A stretch of 64,000 nucleotides of DNA from Podospora bellae-mahoneyi (lineage: Eukaryota; Ascomycota; Sordariomycetes; Sordariales; Podosporaceae): assembly GCF_035222275.1 (NCBI RefSeq), contig NC_085881.1, positions 3,472,001 through 3,536,000 of the forward strand, read 5' to 3'. Each line of letters opens with the position of its first letter. Position 1 is the first letter of the stretch. Made by a program: the position numbers and the translations under genes. Of the stretch, positions 49,934 to 60,295 are shown one piece after another. The notes beneath the pieces are model-generated. The model had not been told where the DNA came from. It made no database searches and worked only from the letters and a program-made list of their open reading frames with translations.

Positions 49934-50634
49934 AACCCGTCTCAAGCTGCTCTCTTTTCAGTCTCTACGATACACCAACGGCCAACAAAGCTTGATAGTG
50001 AGGCATACATCACTATCTCGTGACCTCACCTCACGCGAGAACCCCTAAGAAAGCCACCGTAGCATACCCGTGTCCGACCTAGCTCTCCCTTTCCACTCCT
50101 ACTCCTCATTCCCACTCATACCTCTCCTTCTACCACAGCTCGCTTGCCCCCAAGGGGGAAAAAGCCACCGTAGCAACAGTAGCACTTCCCCCGTCCCCTC
50201 CCTCAAGAAATGTAAGAGTCACAGCCCGTAGCTGATGCTGTCAGGAACACAGTTCCATTCATCGATCTAACTACCTATGGCACATGACATGCTCAGATTA
50301 CGCACTTGGATGCATCAGAATCTCATTGGCAACTTAGCGTATGCCATGCCGCCATTCTTTCTAGACATCCCCAAAGAAAATCCAAAGGAATGCATCACAC
50401 GCACCCTTCAAGTGTTGCCCGCTTGTTGGCTGGAAGATGTAATGGGTACGGGTATCATCATCATTTGTGAACTTTCCCATTCGACCCTACATACCAAAAC
50501 CCAACACAATGCCATTGTAAATCTCTTTCCATCTAGCTATATTCACAACACCAATGCAAGACCTCCAGTACCTGAATAACACCCCCCCACAAACCCAAAC
50601 CCAAAAGCTATGCTAACCCCCCATTCCCAAACCC

Positions 50635-52911
50635 TCACCTCGGCACCACAAAATCAAAATCATCCTCATTAAAATCATCCTCCTCATCGTTCAACGCCAA
50701 CCTCACAAACCGCCTCACCCACTCCTCCTGTCTCGGGTCCAGCTCCCCGTTCCCATCCAGCATCTCCATCATCTCCACCATGTTATGCTCCCCTCCCCCA
50801 GCTCCTGCTTGGTTCTGGTTGTTCTGGTTGTTATTACGACGCTGCCCCTGTTGTGCCTGATTATTAACATTTTGCCGGTGGCCACCACCACCACCCCCTC
50901 GGCCACCTCCCCTGTTATGGCCTCCTTGTCCGCCGGGTCCGAAGCCGGCATGTCCTCCTCCCCGACCTCCCCGACCACCACCTCCACCTCTCTGTTGATG
51001 CCCCCCTCGATGTACACCTCCTCTCCCACCTCGAGCAGCCAACGCGCCACCAGCTCCCTGTCTCCCACGCGGACCTCCGCGGGCTGCTGCTACCCCAGCA
51101 TTATTCCCCCATCCCTGTGCTGGCACCGGAGCAGGAGCAGCAGGCGCCGGGTTATTAGCAGCAATCCTCAACACCAGCGGCCCCTCCCTCGCAATCCCAA
51201 CCTCCTGCGCCGGACCACCAGCCGGTTGCTGTGGCGCCGGTGGCCGAAGAGGAGGCTGTTGAACCGGTGCTGCGACCGCCGGCCTCCCCCTAACCCCCTG
51301 ATCCTCCCCCTCCCCCTCCTCCTCCTCCCCATCCGTAGCCTCCTCAATCTCAGGAATAAACTGCTCAACCCTCTCGTCAAACACCACCGCCGGCGCCGGC
51401 CTCCCCGCCCCCCCGCCCGCAAACCCATAACCCACATCCGCCCCATCCCCCAACTCCAGCTCCCACAACCTCATAAAACAGCTCGTCACCCTCCCGTCAG
51501 GCGCCGTGTTGAAATGCTGGTACGGATTCCCCGGATCCAACCACGCAGAGCACAAGTAGCAAAAGTGCGTCTGGCACCGATAGCAAATCATGTGGTTGCA
51601 CCCGTGCGTCTTCTGCGCAGGGGCAGCACACGTAGGGCAAGGGGTGGTGTGCGCCTTCATGTACTCAATCGTCGCCAGCTCCTCCGCCGTCAGCTCCTCC
51701 TTTGGCCTCCGGCAGCCGACAAACTCCCCGTGCCACGACTGCATGCACCTGCTGCAAAAGGCAAAGCTGCACGTGTCGCATATCGACAGCAGGTCCTCCG
51801 TCTTGTTGTACGGTTTCGACTTTCCGACTTCACCTTCGGGCGTCTCTTCGTTGTCGTCGTCGTCGTCATCGTCTTCAGAGGTCGAGCTTTCGTCGTCTTC
51901 TGATGCGTCGGCGAGTTCGAGGCCGGTAGGTCGTTTATGCCTCTTCGACCTGGCGGCACCGTTGCACCATTGACGGGGACAGTAGATCGTGTTCTTGTCC
52001 GACTCGAGCTCGGTCTTGTATTTGAGCGTCACGTAACGTCTGACGGTGTCCTCGTCGATGGGTATCTGGAGCAGTTCGCTAGGGCTGATGAAGACCTTTG
52101 GCTTTTTCCGCTTTCGACCCGAGGGAGACCGTGACTTTCCACGTTCTTTGGCGCAGTTGGGTGCTGGACATTTGACTGCCGCCAAGTTCCCCTCTTTGAT
52201 GGCGCTGTTGTAAAAGTCTTGGAGACATTCGACGCAAAAGACGTGCCCACAGTCCATCATTTTGTGGCAAAAGGCGCCCTTTTTGGGATCCAGACATACA
52301 CCACACTCAAAGGTCTCCTTCTCAAAAGCAGCTCTCCTGGCTCTGATGTCGTAGTCGAGAATGGCAATCCTGTGGCTCGGGTCAACCTCCAACGCATCTC
52401 CGTCACCAACCAGTCCAAATATATCCTCGGCCGCCTGTTGTATGTGATCGATGTAGCTGAAGCCGACCATATCACGCCCCATATCCTCCCATAGCCTCGG
52501 ACCGTCATCCTGGAGCTTCTTGATCGTTTCGGATGGAAGCCATGGCGGATTTGTAGAAATGCTAACCTTGGGAGGTTCTTCCTGGGGGTATCGGGGGCCG
52601 AAAGAAAGTTCGAGCCGTATCGATGGGAGGTGGGCTAGTTCATGGGAGTCAACTTGCGGTTCGCCCTGTTGGCCGCCACCAGCTATGGCGGGGCCGGCAT
52701 GGGGGTTGACGCCATTTGGGGCTCGTCCAACGGTGGGATCTGGAGGTGGACCATCGTTGGAAGCGGTGGGAAAGTAGACAATGACAGGCTTCGAGGGGGT
52801 GACGGGAAGTTCGAGGGCGATGGTATAAGGGTCGTCCTTGTTGGGCGTTTGTATCTCTGGAAATATGGCCTCTAAAGTCTGGAGCTCGGTGTCTCGCTCG
52901 GTTTCTGCCAT
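50635..52911 (-). CDS. itt1: RWD-RBR E3 ubiquitin ligase, RNF14/Itt1 type, with RGG tail
   Basis: This single-exon protein has 758 residues. It is a RING-between-RING ligase that would pass ubiquitin through a catalytic cysteine; yeast Itt1 and human RNF14 act on stalled translation. Residues 1-165 form an RWD domain, with PSIRLELSFGPRYPQEEPP and PPWL. RING1 spans 203-253 (CGVCLDPKKGAFCHKMMDCG). The IBR runs from 311 (CPRQWC) to 400 but is split by an acidic insert at 335-360. RING2 starts at 425 (CPTC) and has the catalytic Cys438 in THGCNHMICYRC. Residues about 520-710 are Pro/Ala-rich and then strongly RGG/GN-rich. The tail ends in an acidic segment (DEEDDFNEDDFDF). Coding-strand composition becomes G-rich toward the stop. 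Confidence 0.92.
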   Translation of the reverse strand: MAETERDTELQTLEAIFPEIQTPNKDDPYTIALELPVTPSKPVIVYFPTASNDGPPPDPTVGRAPNGVNPHAGPAIAGGGQQGEPQVDSHELAHLPSIRLELSFGPRYPQEEPPKVSISTNPPWLPSETIKKLQDDGPRLWEDMGRDMVGFSYIDHIQQAAEDIFGLVGDGDALEVDPSHRIAILDYDIRARRAAFEKETFECGVCLDPKKGAFCHKMMDCGHVFCVECLQDFYNSAIKEGNLAAVKCPAPNCAKERGKSRSPSGRKRKKPKVFISPSELLQIPIDEDTVRRYVTLKYKTELESDKNTIYCPRQWCNGAARSKRHKRPTGLELADASEDDESSTSEDDDDDDDNEETPEGEVGKSKPYNKTEDLLSICDTCSFAFCSRCMQSWHGEFVGCRRPKEELTAEELATIEYMKAHTTPCPTCAAPAQKTHGCNHMICYRCQTHFCYLCSAWLDPGNPYQHFNTAPDGRVTSCFMRLWELELGDGADVGYGFAGGGAGRPAPAVVFDERVEQFIPEIEEATDGEEEEGEGEDQGVRGRPAVAAPVQQPPLRPPAPQQPAGGPAQEVGIAREGPLVLRIAANNPAPAAPAPVPAQGWGNNAGVAAARGGPRGRQGAGGALAARGGRGGVHRGGHQQRGGGGGRGGRGGGHAGFGPGGQGGHNRGGGRGGGGGGHRQNVNNQAQQGQRRNNNQNNQNQAGAGGGEHNMVEMMEMLDGNGELDPRQEEWVRRFVRLALNDEEDDFNEDDFDFVVPR

Positions 52912-53776
52912 GGGTACCGAGCTCTTGATGTATTCGAAAAACTATCCCTTCCGCCAATCCACCCGTCTTTGTCCCCTTGTCCAAGTGAGTTATTCTCCGT
53001 GCTGTTGTGCGACTGTCCGGCTTGCTAAAAATAGGCCCGTGATGATCGCGGTCGGTCGTGGATTAGAAGGTGACAGAAGAGGGGTTCCGGACAAGCAATT
53101 AATCTCGGCGCCTGAAAAAGTATGGCTTTCGTTTGGAAATATTTCGCAAGATAAATAGGACCCGCTTCGTCTTGTAGATTTAGATTATTAATGGCTTGAA
53201 GTTTGCAGATGGGTGGTGGGCTCAGCACGGCATCGAAATGGCAGTCCAGTGGTCGAGCAGAGGTAAACGACGCATGTTCCAGAAGGACCAAAAGACGGGG
53301 ACTCGAAAGATCAGCCGGGAGGCAAAATACTTGTTTTATTTTTTCCCTTCGACAGTAGTTATTGGGTGGAAAGTTGAGGACGACGCGGCAGATGGATGAT
53401 GACTCGTTCGGTGACTTGGACGTTGCACAAGTTGCCAATCCGGCATCCCAGCGCTGTGGCACCCCGCCTTTTCCCCAAGCCCACCCACTGAAGAAAGGGT
53501 CCCCCTTGCTCGAGCGGGCTGAGCCGATTGGCCAGCCAGCCTGAAACAGACACGCTGACGTTACCTGCTTGTTGCTTGTTCGAGAGCTTCTGGAACTTGC
53601 ACAGCATCAAACCTGCCTTGAACGAGGTCTCTCTCGGGGATAGCTATATTCAAACTAGGTGCCACTCACGGGACGCCGGCCCTTGATAGCTTTTTAATAA
53701 TCGAATAATGCGGCAATAGGACCCCATCTTTACATATTTTCTTTCGTCTCCCAAGGGAACCAACCAAACCGCCAAA
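52912..53776. other. divergent promoter region, RBR ligase and dolichyl-diphosphatase genes
   Basis: This 865 bp interval lies between two divergent start codons. No credible frame is present. The right end, with ACCAACCAAACCGCCAAAATG, is a typical fungal leader and start context. Confidence 0.6.
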
Positions 53777-54663
53777 ATGTCCGACAACATCACGCCCCTC
53801 GCATCTCTATCCCTCACCCACGTGTACTACGTCAGTGATCTCCTACTCTTCATCCTTACCACTCAAGTACTAACACAAACCAGAACCCCAACGACCCCCT
53901 CTCCCACCTCTGCGCCTTCCTCGCCCTCGTCCCCCAAGCCCTCTGCGTCGTGTACGCCACCCTCCTCTGGTCCACCCGCGAAGCCGAAGTCCTCCTAATG
54001 TTCCTCGGCCAACTAACCTGCGAACTCATCAACTTCGTCCTCAAACGCCTCATCAAAGAAGAACGCCCAAAACACGTCATCAGCACCGGTGGAAAGGGGT
54101 ACGGCATGCCATCATCACACGCGCAATTCGCCGTCTTTTGGGCGGTAGCACTGGGGTTATTTCTCATGGTCAGGCACAGGCCGCCAAGGTCCCACATCAC
54201 AAAGGGGCAGATGCAGAAGGAAAAGGCTGAAGGGGAAGAAGAAGGGCCGGCGCTGGTTGACGTGCCGAGACGGTACAAGGAGGGTGGGTTGCGGGCTGTG
54301 AATGCGCATTTGGAGGCGTATTCCCACACGCCGTGGTCGTGGGCGCAGAGGGCGGTGGTGAGCTTGGCTGCGGGGGTTGTGGCGGTTTTGGTGGCCTGGA
54401 GTCGGATTTATCTTGGGTATCATACGCCTAAGCAGGTGCTGGCTGGGTCGGCGGCTGGGGCTGTGAGTGCGGTGGCTTGGTTTGCTGTTACTTATATGGT
54501 GAGGGAGACGGGGTTGTTGGCATGGGGGTTGGAGTTTCCTGTTGCCAGGTGGCTGAGGATACGAGACTTGGTGGTGGAGGAGGACTTGTGTCAGGCTGGG
54601 TGGGAGAAGTGGGAAGAGCGGAGGATATTGGCTCTGAGTAAGTTGAAGGAAAAGAACAAGTAA
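53777..54663 (+). CDS. cwh8: dolichyl-diphosphate phosphatase, Cwh8/Cax4-like (PAP2 family)
   Basis: This is an ER membrane enzyme that removes a phosphate from dolichyl diphosphate so the lipid carrier can be reused in N-glycosylation. Exons are 53777-53830 and 53884-54663, giving 277 residues. The intron is 53 nt with donor GTCAGT and branch site ACTAAC. The three PAP2 signatures are present: K72-x6-R79-P80, PSSH at 94-97, and SR at 191-192 with H198 and Q202. The N-terminus THVYYNPNDPLSHL, rebuilt across the intron, is typical of Cwh8. There are about four membrane segments: 30-47, 53-70, 101-115 and 175-190, plus a fifth near 205-225. A charged loop lies at about 115-160. Codon composition moves from C-rich to G-rich midway. 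Confidence 0.93.
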
Positions 54664-54972
54664 AAAGGCGGACATGCTTGAGCGAGGTGTTAATACTTGG
54701 GGTCTAAACTATTATACCATGTGACTGCAAAAAACGCAACGAAGCTGATATTCACGGTCTTGTGTGGATAAGCAATGACTCTTGATTTTGAGTTATGTGC
54801 AAAATACCTATATGTACAAATTGCCCGAACCCCAGATTATCCCTTCTTGGTAAAGTTACAAAGTAAATGGAGCTTTTGAGAGCAACGAAAGTAATCCTCC
54901 CCAATACTTGCCGTAAATCCCCCCTACACACTCTTTCACCCGACGTATCTTACACTTCCATGCTGTTTTCTC
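54664..54972. other. convergent 3' intergenic spacer
   Basis: This 309 bp spacer separates the stop codons of the dolichyl-diphosphatase and MARVEL genes. It is AT-rich and should contain both polyadenylation regions. No gene is seen. Confidence 0.65.
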
Positions 54973-56058
54973 TCACCCCCGATAGCCTCCCGTGTGTGTA
55001 TTTGAGTTCCAATACCTCGCCGCTGGCTGCGGAGGCGGAAGATTCCCATATCCATTACCGCTCCCATCATACGTATGCCCGTTCCCGTACGTGTTACCGT
55101 TGGTAAACCCATTGCCACTATTAGCATACCCGTTTCCACTCCCGTTCATCAACCCCATATCGCCATTCGCAACCCCAGGCGAATGCAGCGTCTGCTGCTC
55201 ATACTTTTGAGCTGCTGCAAGCCCGCCATACCCCTGGTTGCTCGCCACCCTGGTGTTATCAGTCCCATAGCTATTCCTCACCTCATCCGGCGTGGTGTGA
55301 ACAGGCAGGGCGTTCGGATCCGGCCCCAAATCTGTTTGTTGTTGCCCGCCTCTTCTCCGACCGAACAGCGCGCTGAAACGGTTCTTTTTCTTGCCGTACC
55401 CGGCGGTGTAGTCGTTTGCGGGGGACGGTCCGAACCGTTTCTCTCTCTTGCGGTGGCGGGCCAGGGCGAGGTTTACCAGGCAGGAGAGGGCGAAGAGGAT
55501 GCTTGGTTGTGGGTGTCAGTCTCCTTTTTTTCACGACCTAAAAGAGCAAAAAGAGTAACAAGAGAAAACACAACAACAACAGCAACGACAACAATATGTG
55601 TTGGAAAAAACTCACCAAGCAGCAACAGCCACCGAAAAAACCGCCTTCGCCATCTCACACGCGGTCCCATACTGCAAACCCCCCCTCTCACTCCAACTAT
55701 TCCCCACCCCCAGCACGGTGTCGACCTCGCCCGTGCAGTTACCTACCCCGTGTCTGTTCACCCCGGCGATGTACCCAAAGCAGGGGATGAACGCCACATC
55801 AAGCACCATCATCAGAAAGCTCGGGAATGGGTGGCCCGGGGCGCAACATAGTAACAGAAAAGCGAGGATTGTGTAAGCGGTTGCTGCGCCGGCTATGCCG
55901 AGGACTGCCCGGACGAAGGTCCCGATGGGGAGGGAGTGGGTGCTGAGAGTGGTGAGGAAGTAAGCATAGACTGCCAGGACGAGGGCCGCGCAGCAGAACT
56001 GGAGGGTGCGGAGGAGAAACTGGAGGGTTTTGAGGGCTGTTCCTTTTGCGGCGCCCAT
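54973..56058 (-). CDS. MARVEL-domain four-pass membrane protein
   Basis: This is a plasma or endomembrane protein of 323 residues. Minus-strand exons are 56058-55616 and 55501-54973; the intron is 114 nt with acceptor CCAAG. Membrane segments lie near residues 17-36, 46-72, 79-98 and 136-163, the last one rebuilt by splicing (SVAVAA/CILFALSCLVNLALA). The loop 100-135 contains two cysteines (C108, C134) and a possible glycosylation motif. The cytosolic tail from 164 is basic (RHRKREKR, KKKNRFSALFGRRR), then rich in Gly, Asn, Tyr and Ser (GYGNG-type repeats). The start at 56058 was chosen over an upstream in-frame codon because CAACCACAATGGG is a better context and the upstream extension is not protein-like. 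Function unknown. Confidence 0.85.
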
Positions 56059-57505
56059 TGTGGTTGTTGGTTGTTCCTGGGTATGTAAGTTTGTTGGTTG
56101 GTGCAAACAAAACAATGACAATTCGGCAGTTGTCTGGCTCCTGCAGAATGCAGGTTCAATCACACTTCACAAAATATCTCGATCAAAAATTGAACAAGAA
56201 AATCCTTTCAATCGACGAAAAGGGGGGTGGGAATGCACCGCTTAAAGGGTCCCATCTTCTCAAAAGCCAAGAGATGACATCTGCCTTGTCTCGAGCTGGC
56301 CCTCCGATAGCTCAACCCACCCACCACCCTCCCGGGGGCCATGTACTTTTTGCCTCACCCCCATTGTATGTATGTATGTACACGCACATATGCGGGGAAC
56401 CCTTATCCCCATGGAAGAAGGGCATCGGAGCGACCCAGCGGCGGTGCGGCCTGTTGCATCACTGTCAAAGACCCAGAACCCGACCACGACCATCCCCCCA
56501 CTCACTACATTGCTCGGCTTTCCGTTTGTCTACCTCACCAAAATATCAGATGAAAAATTCCGTGAAAAGACAGCATGACGATACCGTTTCGTTGATCCGA
56601 GAACGAGTATGGGTTGTAGTTGAACGAGGCTGACGTAGTTAAAAGAGGCTGACGTCATGCTGTGGCATGTGAACCGTTTGTTTTGTGGGGTAGACTAATG
56701 ATGTACAGCCACAAGCCACAGTTTTCATGGGTAAAATGTGGCGTTCAGATTGAAAAGACGCGCAATATCAGTTTGACAGGCGGGGGGTGGTCAACTGCCG
56801 AGAGAAAATATGCCTGGAGAGAGCGAGCTAGTGTTCTATTTTTGTTGAATTTAGAGAACTCATGTTCAACATAGGAGTTTGGTGGGTGTTGAGAGCAGCA
56901 GATGTTGACACACGAAAAGTGGGACTGCCCCAGAACATCAGCCCCTTTTTGCCAGAGAACGATGAACAGTCGACCTAGAAACATTTCCATGCTGTACTTT
57001 GTTGGTGACCAACATGCTATTTACCGTAAGTGTAGAATCAAAACTACTGGAAACATCTATCCAAGATCTCGTGTCCCCGTTTCGATTTACCCTCCCGCCC
57101 ACTATCCCAGGTCGAAACACGCCTCATTGATCTGTCACACAAAACCCACCTCGGGAAATCCGCAAAAATCCAAAAAACGTTTTGGAAATCTCCCGACATG
57201 TTCCGTCCATCCCAGACACAAACATTTTTCTTTCCCTTAATCAGTGATGCACACGACAGTTTCACTCCCGCTCACACCCACCGGTCCCGGCCACGGCCAC
57301 CCCCATCTACGGCCCCATCCGGGGCATGGTGGCACGGAAGGTTAATCAACATTTTTGCTACACACCAGTCATCTGAACTTTCGGCACCGCAAAATCTTCT
57401 GGACCAGACAACAATCATCTATTGTCCCGAACCCATCCTCATTCATTGTGCCTAATCAAGCTTTCATGTGTTGGGTATCCAGTCACATCATCAAATTCTC
57501 CGTCA
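56059..57505. other. intergenic region between MARVEL and permease genes
   Basis: This is 1.4 kb between two tandem minus-strand genes, holding the permease 3' UTR (right) and MARVEL promoter (left). A TATGTATGTATGTA run lies near 56366 and two copies of GAGGCTGACGT about 20 bp apart lie at 56628-56656. No credible coding frame. Confidence 0.55.
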
Positions 57506-59404
57506 TCACCTCCCCCAAAACTTCCACCACGGCCTCTCATCATCCTCACTCAAAGCCCTCTTCATCCTACTCCTATCTGGAGCCCCCCTCCCCCTAACCC
57601 TCCAGAAATACACCGGCACCCCCGCCACCACAAACGCAATCACTATCAGCGTCTGCAACGGCTGCGCAAACACAGCTCTGCTCAACAAAAACAGGCTGAC
57701 GCAGCAAAAGATGATAGGCGTGGTGATCCACGTCTTGTATGGTCGTTCCAGCGTAGGTTCTCTCACTCGTAGGACAATGAGCCCCAGCACAGTAATGAAA
57801 TAAAACGTGTACCCCGCCACGCCGTAGAATGTCAGTAGTGTAGAGAACTCGCCCACCAGAATATACGCGGCGGTCAAGACAGCGTTCAGAATCAGCGCTG
57901 GGATAGGGGTGAAAAACAGCCCTGTGTCCTCATCGCCAAAGAGTTTCGACATCTTCTTCTTGAACCAGGATCTTGTCCTGAATGTTGAGAGTGAGTCTGG
58001 GCTGCCGGTGCCATTTCCGAGGCGCCCGAATACAGAGGGGATGTACCCTTCTTTTCCGGCTACGTACACGAGCCGGCTGGAAGTGAAAGTGGATGAGTTG
58101 AGAGCGCCAAAGCAGGAGGCGCTGACAATAAGAGCTAGGACTAAAGAGCCAATGGATCCAAAGACTTTCGATCCAAACATGACAGCAACGGTGTTGGTCG
58201 AGTTGATGGCGTCCAAAGGAAGGACAAAGAAGTAAGCGATGTTGGCGAGGACGTAGGAGATGATGACCAGGGGCATGGCGGTATGGATCACTCGCGGCAG
58301 ATCTCGGCTGGCGTTGCGGAACTCACCCACAACATAGTTTGTCTGATAAATTGGTTAGCTAAGAGTAAACAGAACGGCGGAGAGGCAACTCGCATTATCC
58401 CACCCGTCATACGCCCAGAGACCAGCATACAGCGCCACAGCCCAGGCCGACGTCTCCGTTGATGTCCCCTCAAACCATCCGCGCTCCTTCCATTCCACAT
58501 TCGCTGTGGTTCCCGAGGCCGAGTACCCAGTAATCGCCACCACCACACCAATGATGGTCACTGTGATCAAAGCAACAAACTTCAAAAACATGAGCATATC
58601 GTTCAACCTCGTCCCCAATCTCGTCGAAACGCAGTTCAAAAATGTGACCAGACTCAACCCCACCAATGCCACCGTCTTGTTGAACCAAGGATCAATCATC
58701 TCCGCTTCAGCGCCGATGAACGCCCTGATGAGGTACTCGCCCATAATAATGGCGATAATAGCGGCGCTTCCAGGCTTCAACACCAACACAGCAACCCACG
58801 TAAACAGAAACCCCGAGCACTCCCCAAATATCTTGGAGAGATACACCTGCGCGCCACCGTTTAATGGGATCGCGCCTCCCAGCTCTGCATAACTTGCGCC
58901 GCCCGTCCACGCCAGCACACCAGCAACCACCCACACAATCAACGCAGCCCCTGGCGACCCAACATTCGAATTGACCTGACTCGGCGACGAGAAAATACCC
59001 GACCCAATAATCAACCCAACAATCAGCGACAAGCCATTCAGGTACGTCAACGTCTTGTGCTTTTCCAGCGACCCACCGCCCAACCCGCCGCTCACATCCC
59101 TCGCCGAAGTTGGCGCCCCTATAGGAGCATACCCAGCGCCGGTGGTGGAAGAGAGCGGAAACAAATTCGCGGCAAAATCAAAGTTGGAAGTTACAGAGTA
59201 TGATCGGTCTGGGCGGGTGCGCACAGCTGGGTTTGCGCTGTCGAGGGGATCGTCTCGTTCGAGGGAGGCACGCCGAGAGGATGAGATGCTAGGTCGGGAG
59301 TCGGTCTCGCTTGTATCGACGCCTGGACTAGAGCTGGCGAGGGAGGCTAGTTCGAGAGAGTCGCGGCCGCCGGGTGGAGGGGCAGAGGAGTATAATGGCG
59401 GCAT
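57506..59404 (-). CDS. LAT-type amino-acid permease (APC superfamily)
   Basis: This is a plasma-membrane amino-acid transporter of 615 residues with about 12 membrane spans. Minus-strand exons are 59404-58394 and 58342-57506. The first 120 residues are a Ser-rich cytosolic tail. The core begins at LTYLNGLSLIVGLIIGSGIFSSPSQV, where GSGIF is the APC substrate-binding glycine motif in helix 1. TWVAVLVLKPGSAAIIAI and LWAYDGWDN/TNYVVGEFRN are typical of L-type/Mup1-like permeases. The single 51 nt intron has a GC donor (AAT then GCGAGT), branch site GCTAAC and acceptor TATCAG. No GT donor keeps the conserved GWDxTNYV motif in frame, and retention would give a stop. Substrate specificity (methionine or large neutral amino acids) is inferred from family only. 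Confidence 0.9.
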
Positions 59405-60176
59405 TGCTCGCCTGGTCTCGGATGGGTTTTATGCGGTGCGGTGTGTTTGTGGCGGGGGTACTATTTTGTTATACCCTTGGGATTAGAGACGGAAGAATTA
59501 CCATTTCTGGTTTTCGCTCGATCGAAGTACAGGTTGAGAGAGACGACACGAGATTCGGCGGTAAAGACTTTGGTCGCTATGGGGTTGGCCAAGGAAAGTG
59601 ATCGCAGACGTCACTGACGTTCTGGGTGTGTGTAGATTAAATAGGTGTATGCAGCGTAAAGTTCGTCAGGGGGTCGTGGGATGTCGGAAGTGCGGTGAAA
59701 GGAAACGATTTGTCGACCGCAAATTAACGATATTGAGGGTCGAGTTTTAGACTTTGATCCAATAGAGAAGTTCCAGGAGGCTTGAGAAAGGGTTGCGGCA
59801 GGTTGGCAGATGGGAACCAGAGCCAAGGCCGGGTATGGCTCGTGCAGATGCAGCCCCGGCGTAAAAGGCTTGGCAGGGGTGCACAACAGATCTGTAAAAC
59901 TTGCAGAACCATTGCTGGGAGTATATATCTGGGTTTCAGTCCACTCGCTCTTCTCAGATATCATGTCAGGTTCAGTGTTCATTCCCATTTACTCCAGATG
60001 AGGACAACATGAACAAAAAAGAACAAAGTCTATTCAGGGCACTCGCAGCCGTCTCCAAACCCCAGTTTTGACAAAGGGCTGGACCCGTTATTGTGTGGAG
60101 ACTTACGCTATGCCAAGCACTGTCGACGGAGCTTGACAACGAAGCGAGAATGGAGTCAAAAAATACACAAAAAAAT
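59405..60176. other. permease promoter region with 5S terminator end
   Basis: This is the upstream region of the permease gene (minus). A TATATA element lies near 59923. No coding frame is credible. At its right end, A7 at 60169-60175 is the T7 terminator of the 5S gene. Confidence 0.6.
60169..60175 (-). terminator. RNA polymerase III T7 terminator of the 5S rRNA gene
   Basis: Seven T on the minus strand begin two bases after the predicted 5S 3' end, the usual Pol III stop signal. Confidence 0.85.
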
Positions 60177-60295
60177 ACCTACAACACCGAGGATTCCCCA
60201 GTGGTCACCCACCTGAGTACTAGTTCGGCCCTCAACTGTTTAACTAGGGGAGAGCGGACGGGATCCCGTGCTTTCAGTTGGGTATGGTCGTAGGT
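60177..60295 (-). rRNA. rrn5: 5S ribosomal RNA
   Basis: This is a 119 nt 5S rRNA gene transcribed by RNA polymerase III. The ends pair over nine positions: 5' ACCTACGAC with 3' GTTGTAGGT, including one G-U. Conserved 5S blocks are visible in order: GGGATCCCGTCCGCTC (loop A / helix III and internal promoter), GAGGGCCGAACTAGTACT, then GGTGGGTGACCAC and GGGAATCC. The T7 terminator follows. It stands alone between protein genes, as 5S genes do in many Pezizomycotina, which scatter them across the genome instead of placing them in rDNA. It lies 414 bp upstream of the leu-5 start, on the opposite strand. Confidence 0.96.

Larger units (their letters stand above)
37854..50634. other. 12.8 kb gene-free interval upstream of vib-1
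   Basis: No conserved frame, RNA gene or recognisable transposon is visible. All open frames are below 186 codons, and overlapping ones occur on both strands. The right end (47.8-50 kb) is enriched in TACC tetranucleotide runs, GACA repeats (49308-49321) and homopurine tracts. Small tandem repeats occur elsewhere, such as CAGCAACCTCT twice near 40318-40342. Since vib-1 points away from it and the RBR ligase ends at its far side, it probably holds the vib-1 promoter and leader, the ligase 3' UTR and possibly non-coding transcripts or very old mobile-element remains. Confidence 0.5.

Noticed and set aside
50785-51903. 372-codon plus-strand frame antisense to the RBR ligase
   Set aside because: Leu/Arg/Pro-rich text created by the complement of Gly/Pro/Ala-rich coding sequence; not a separate gene.
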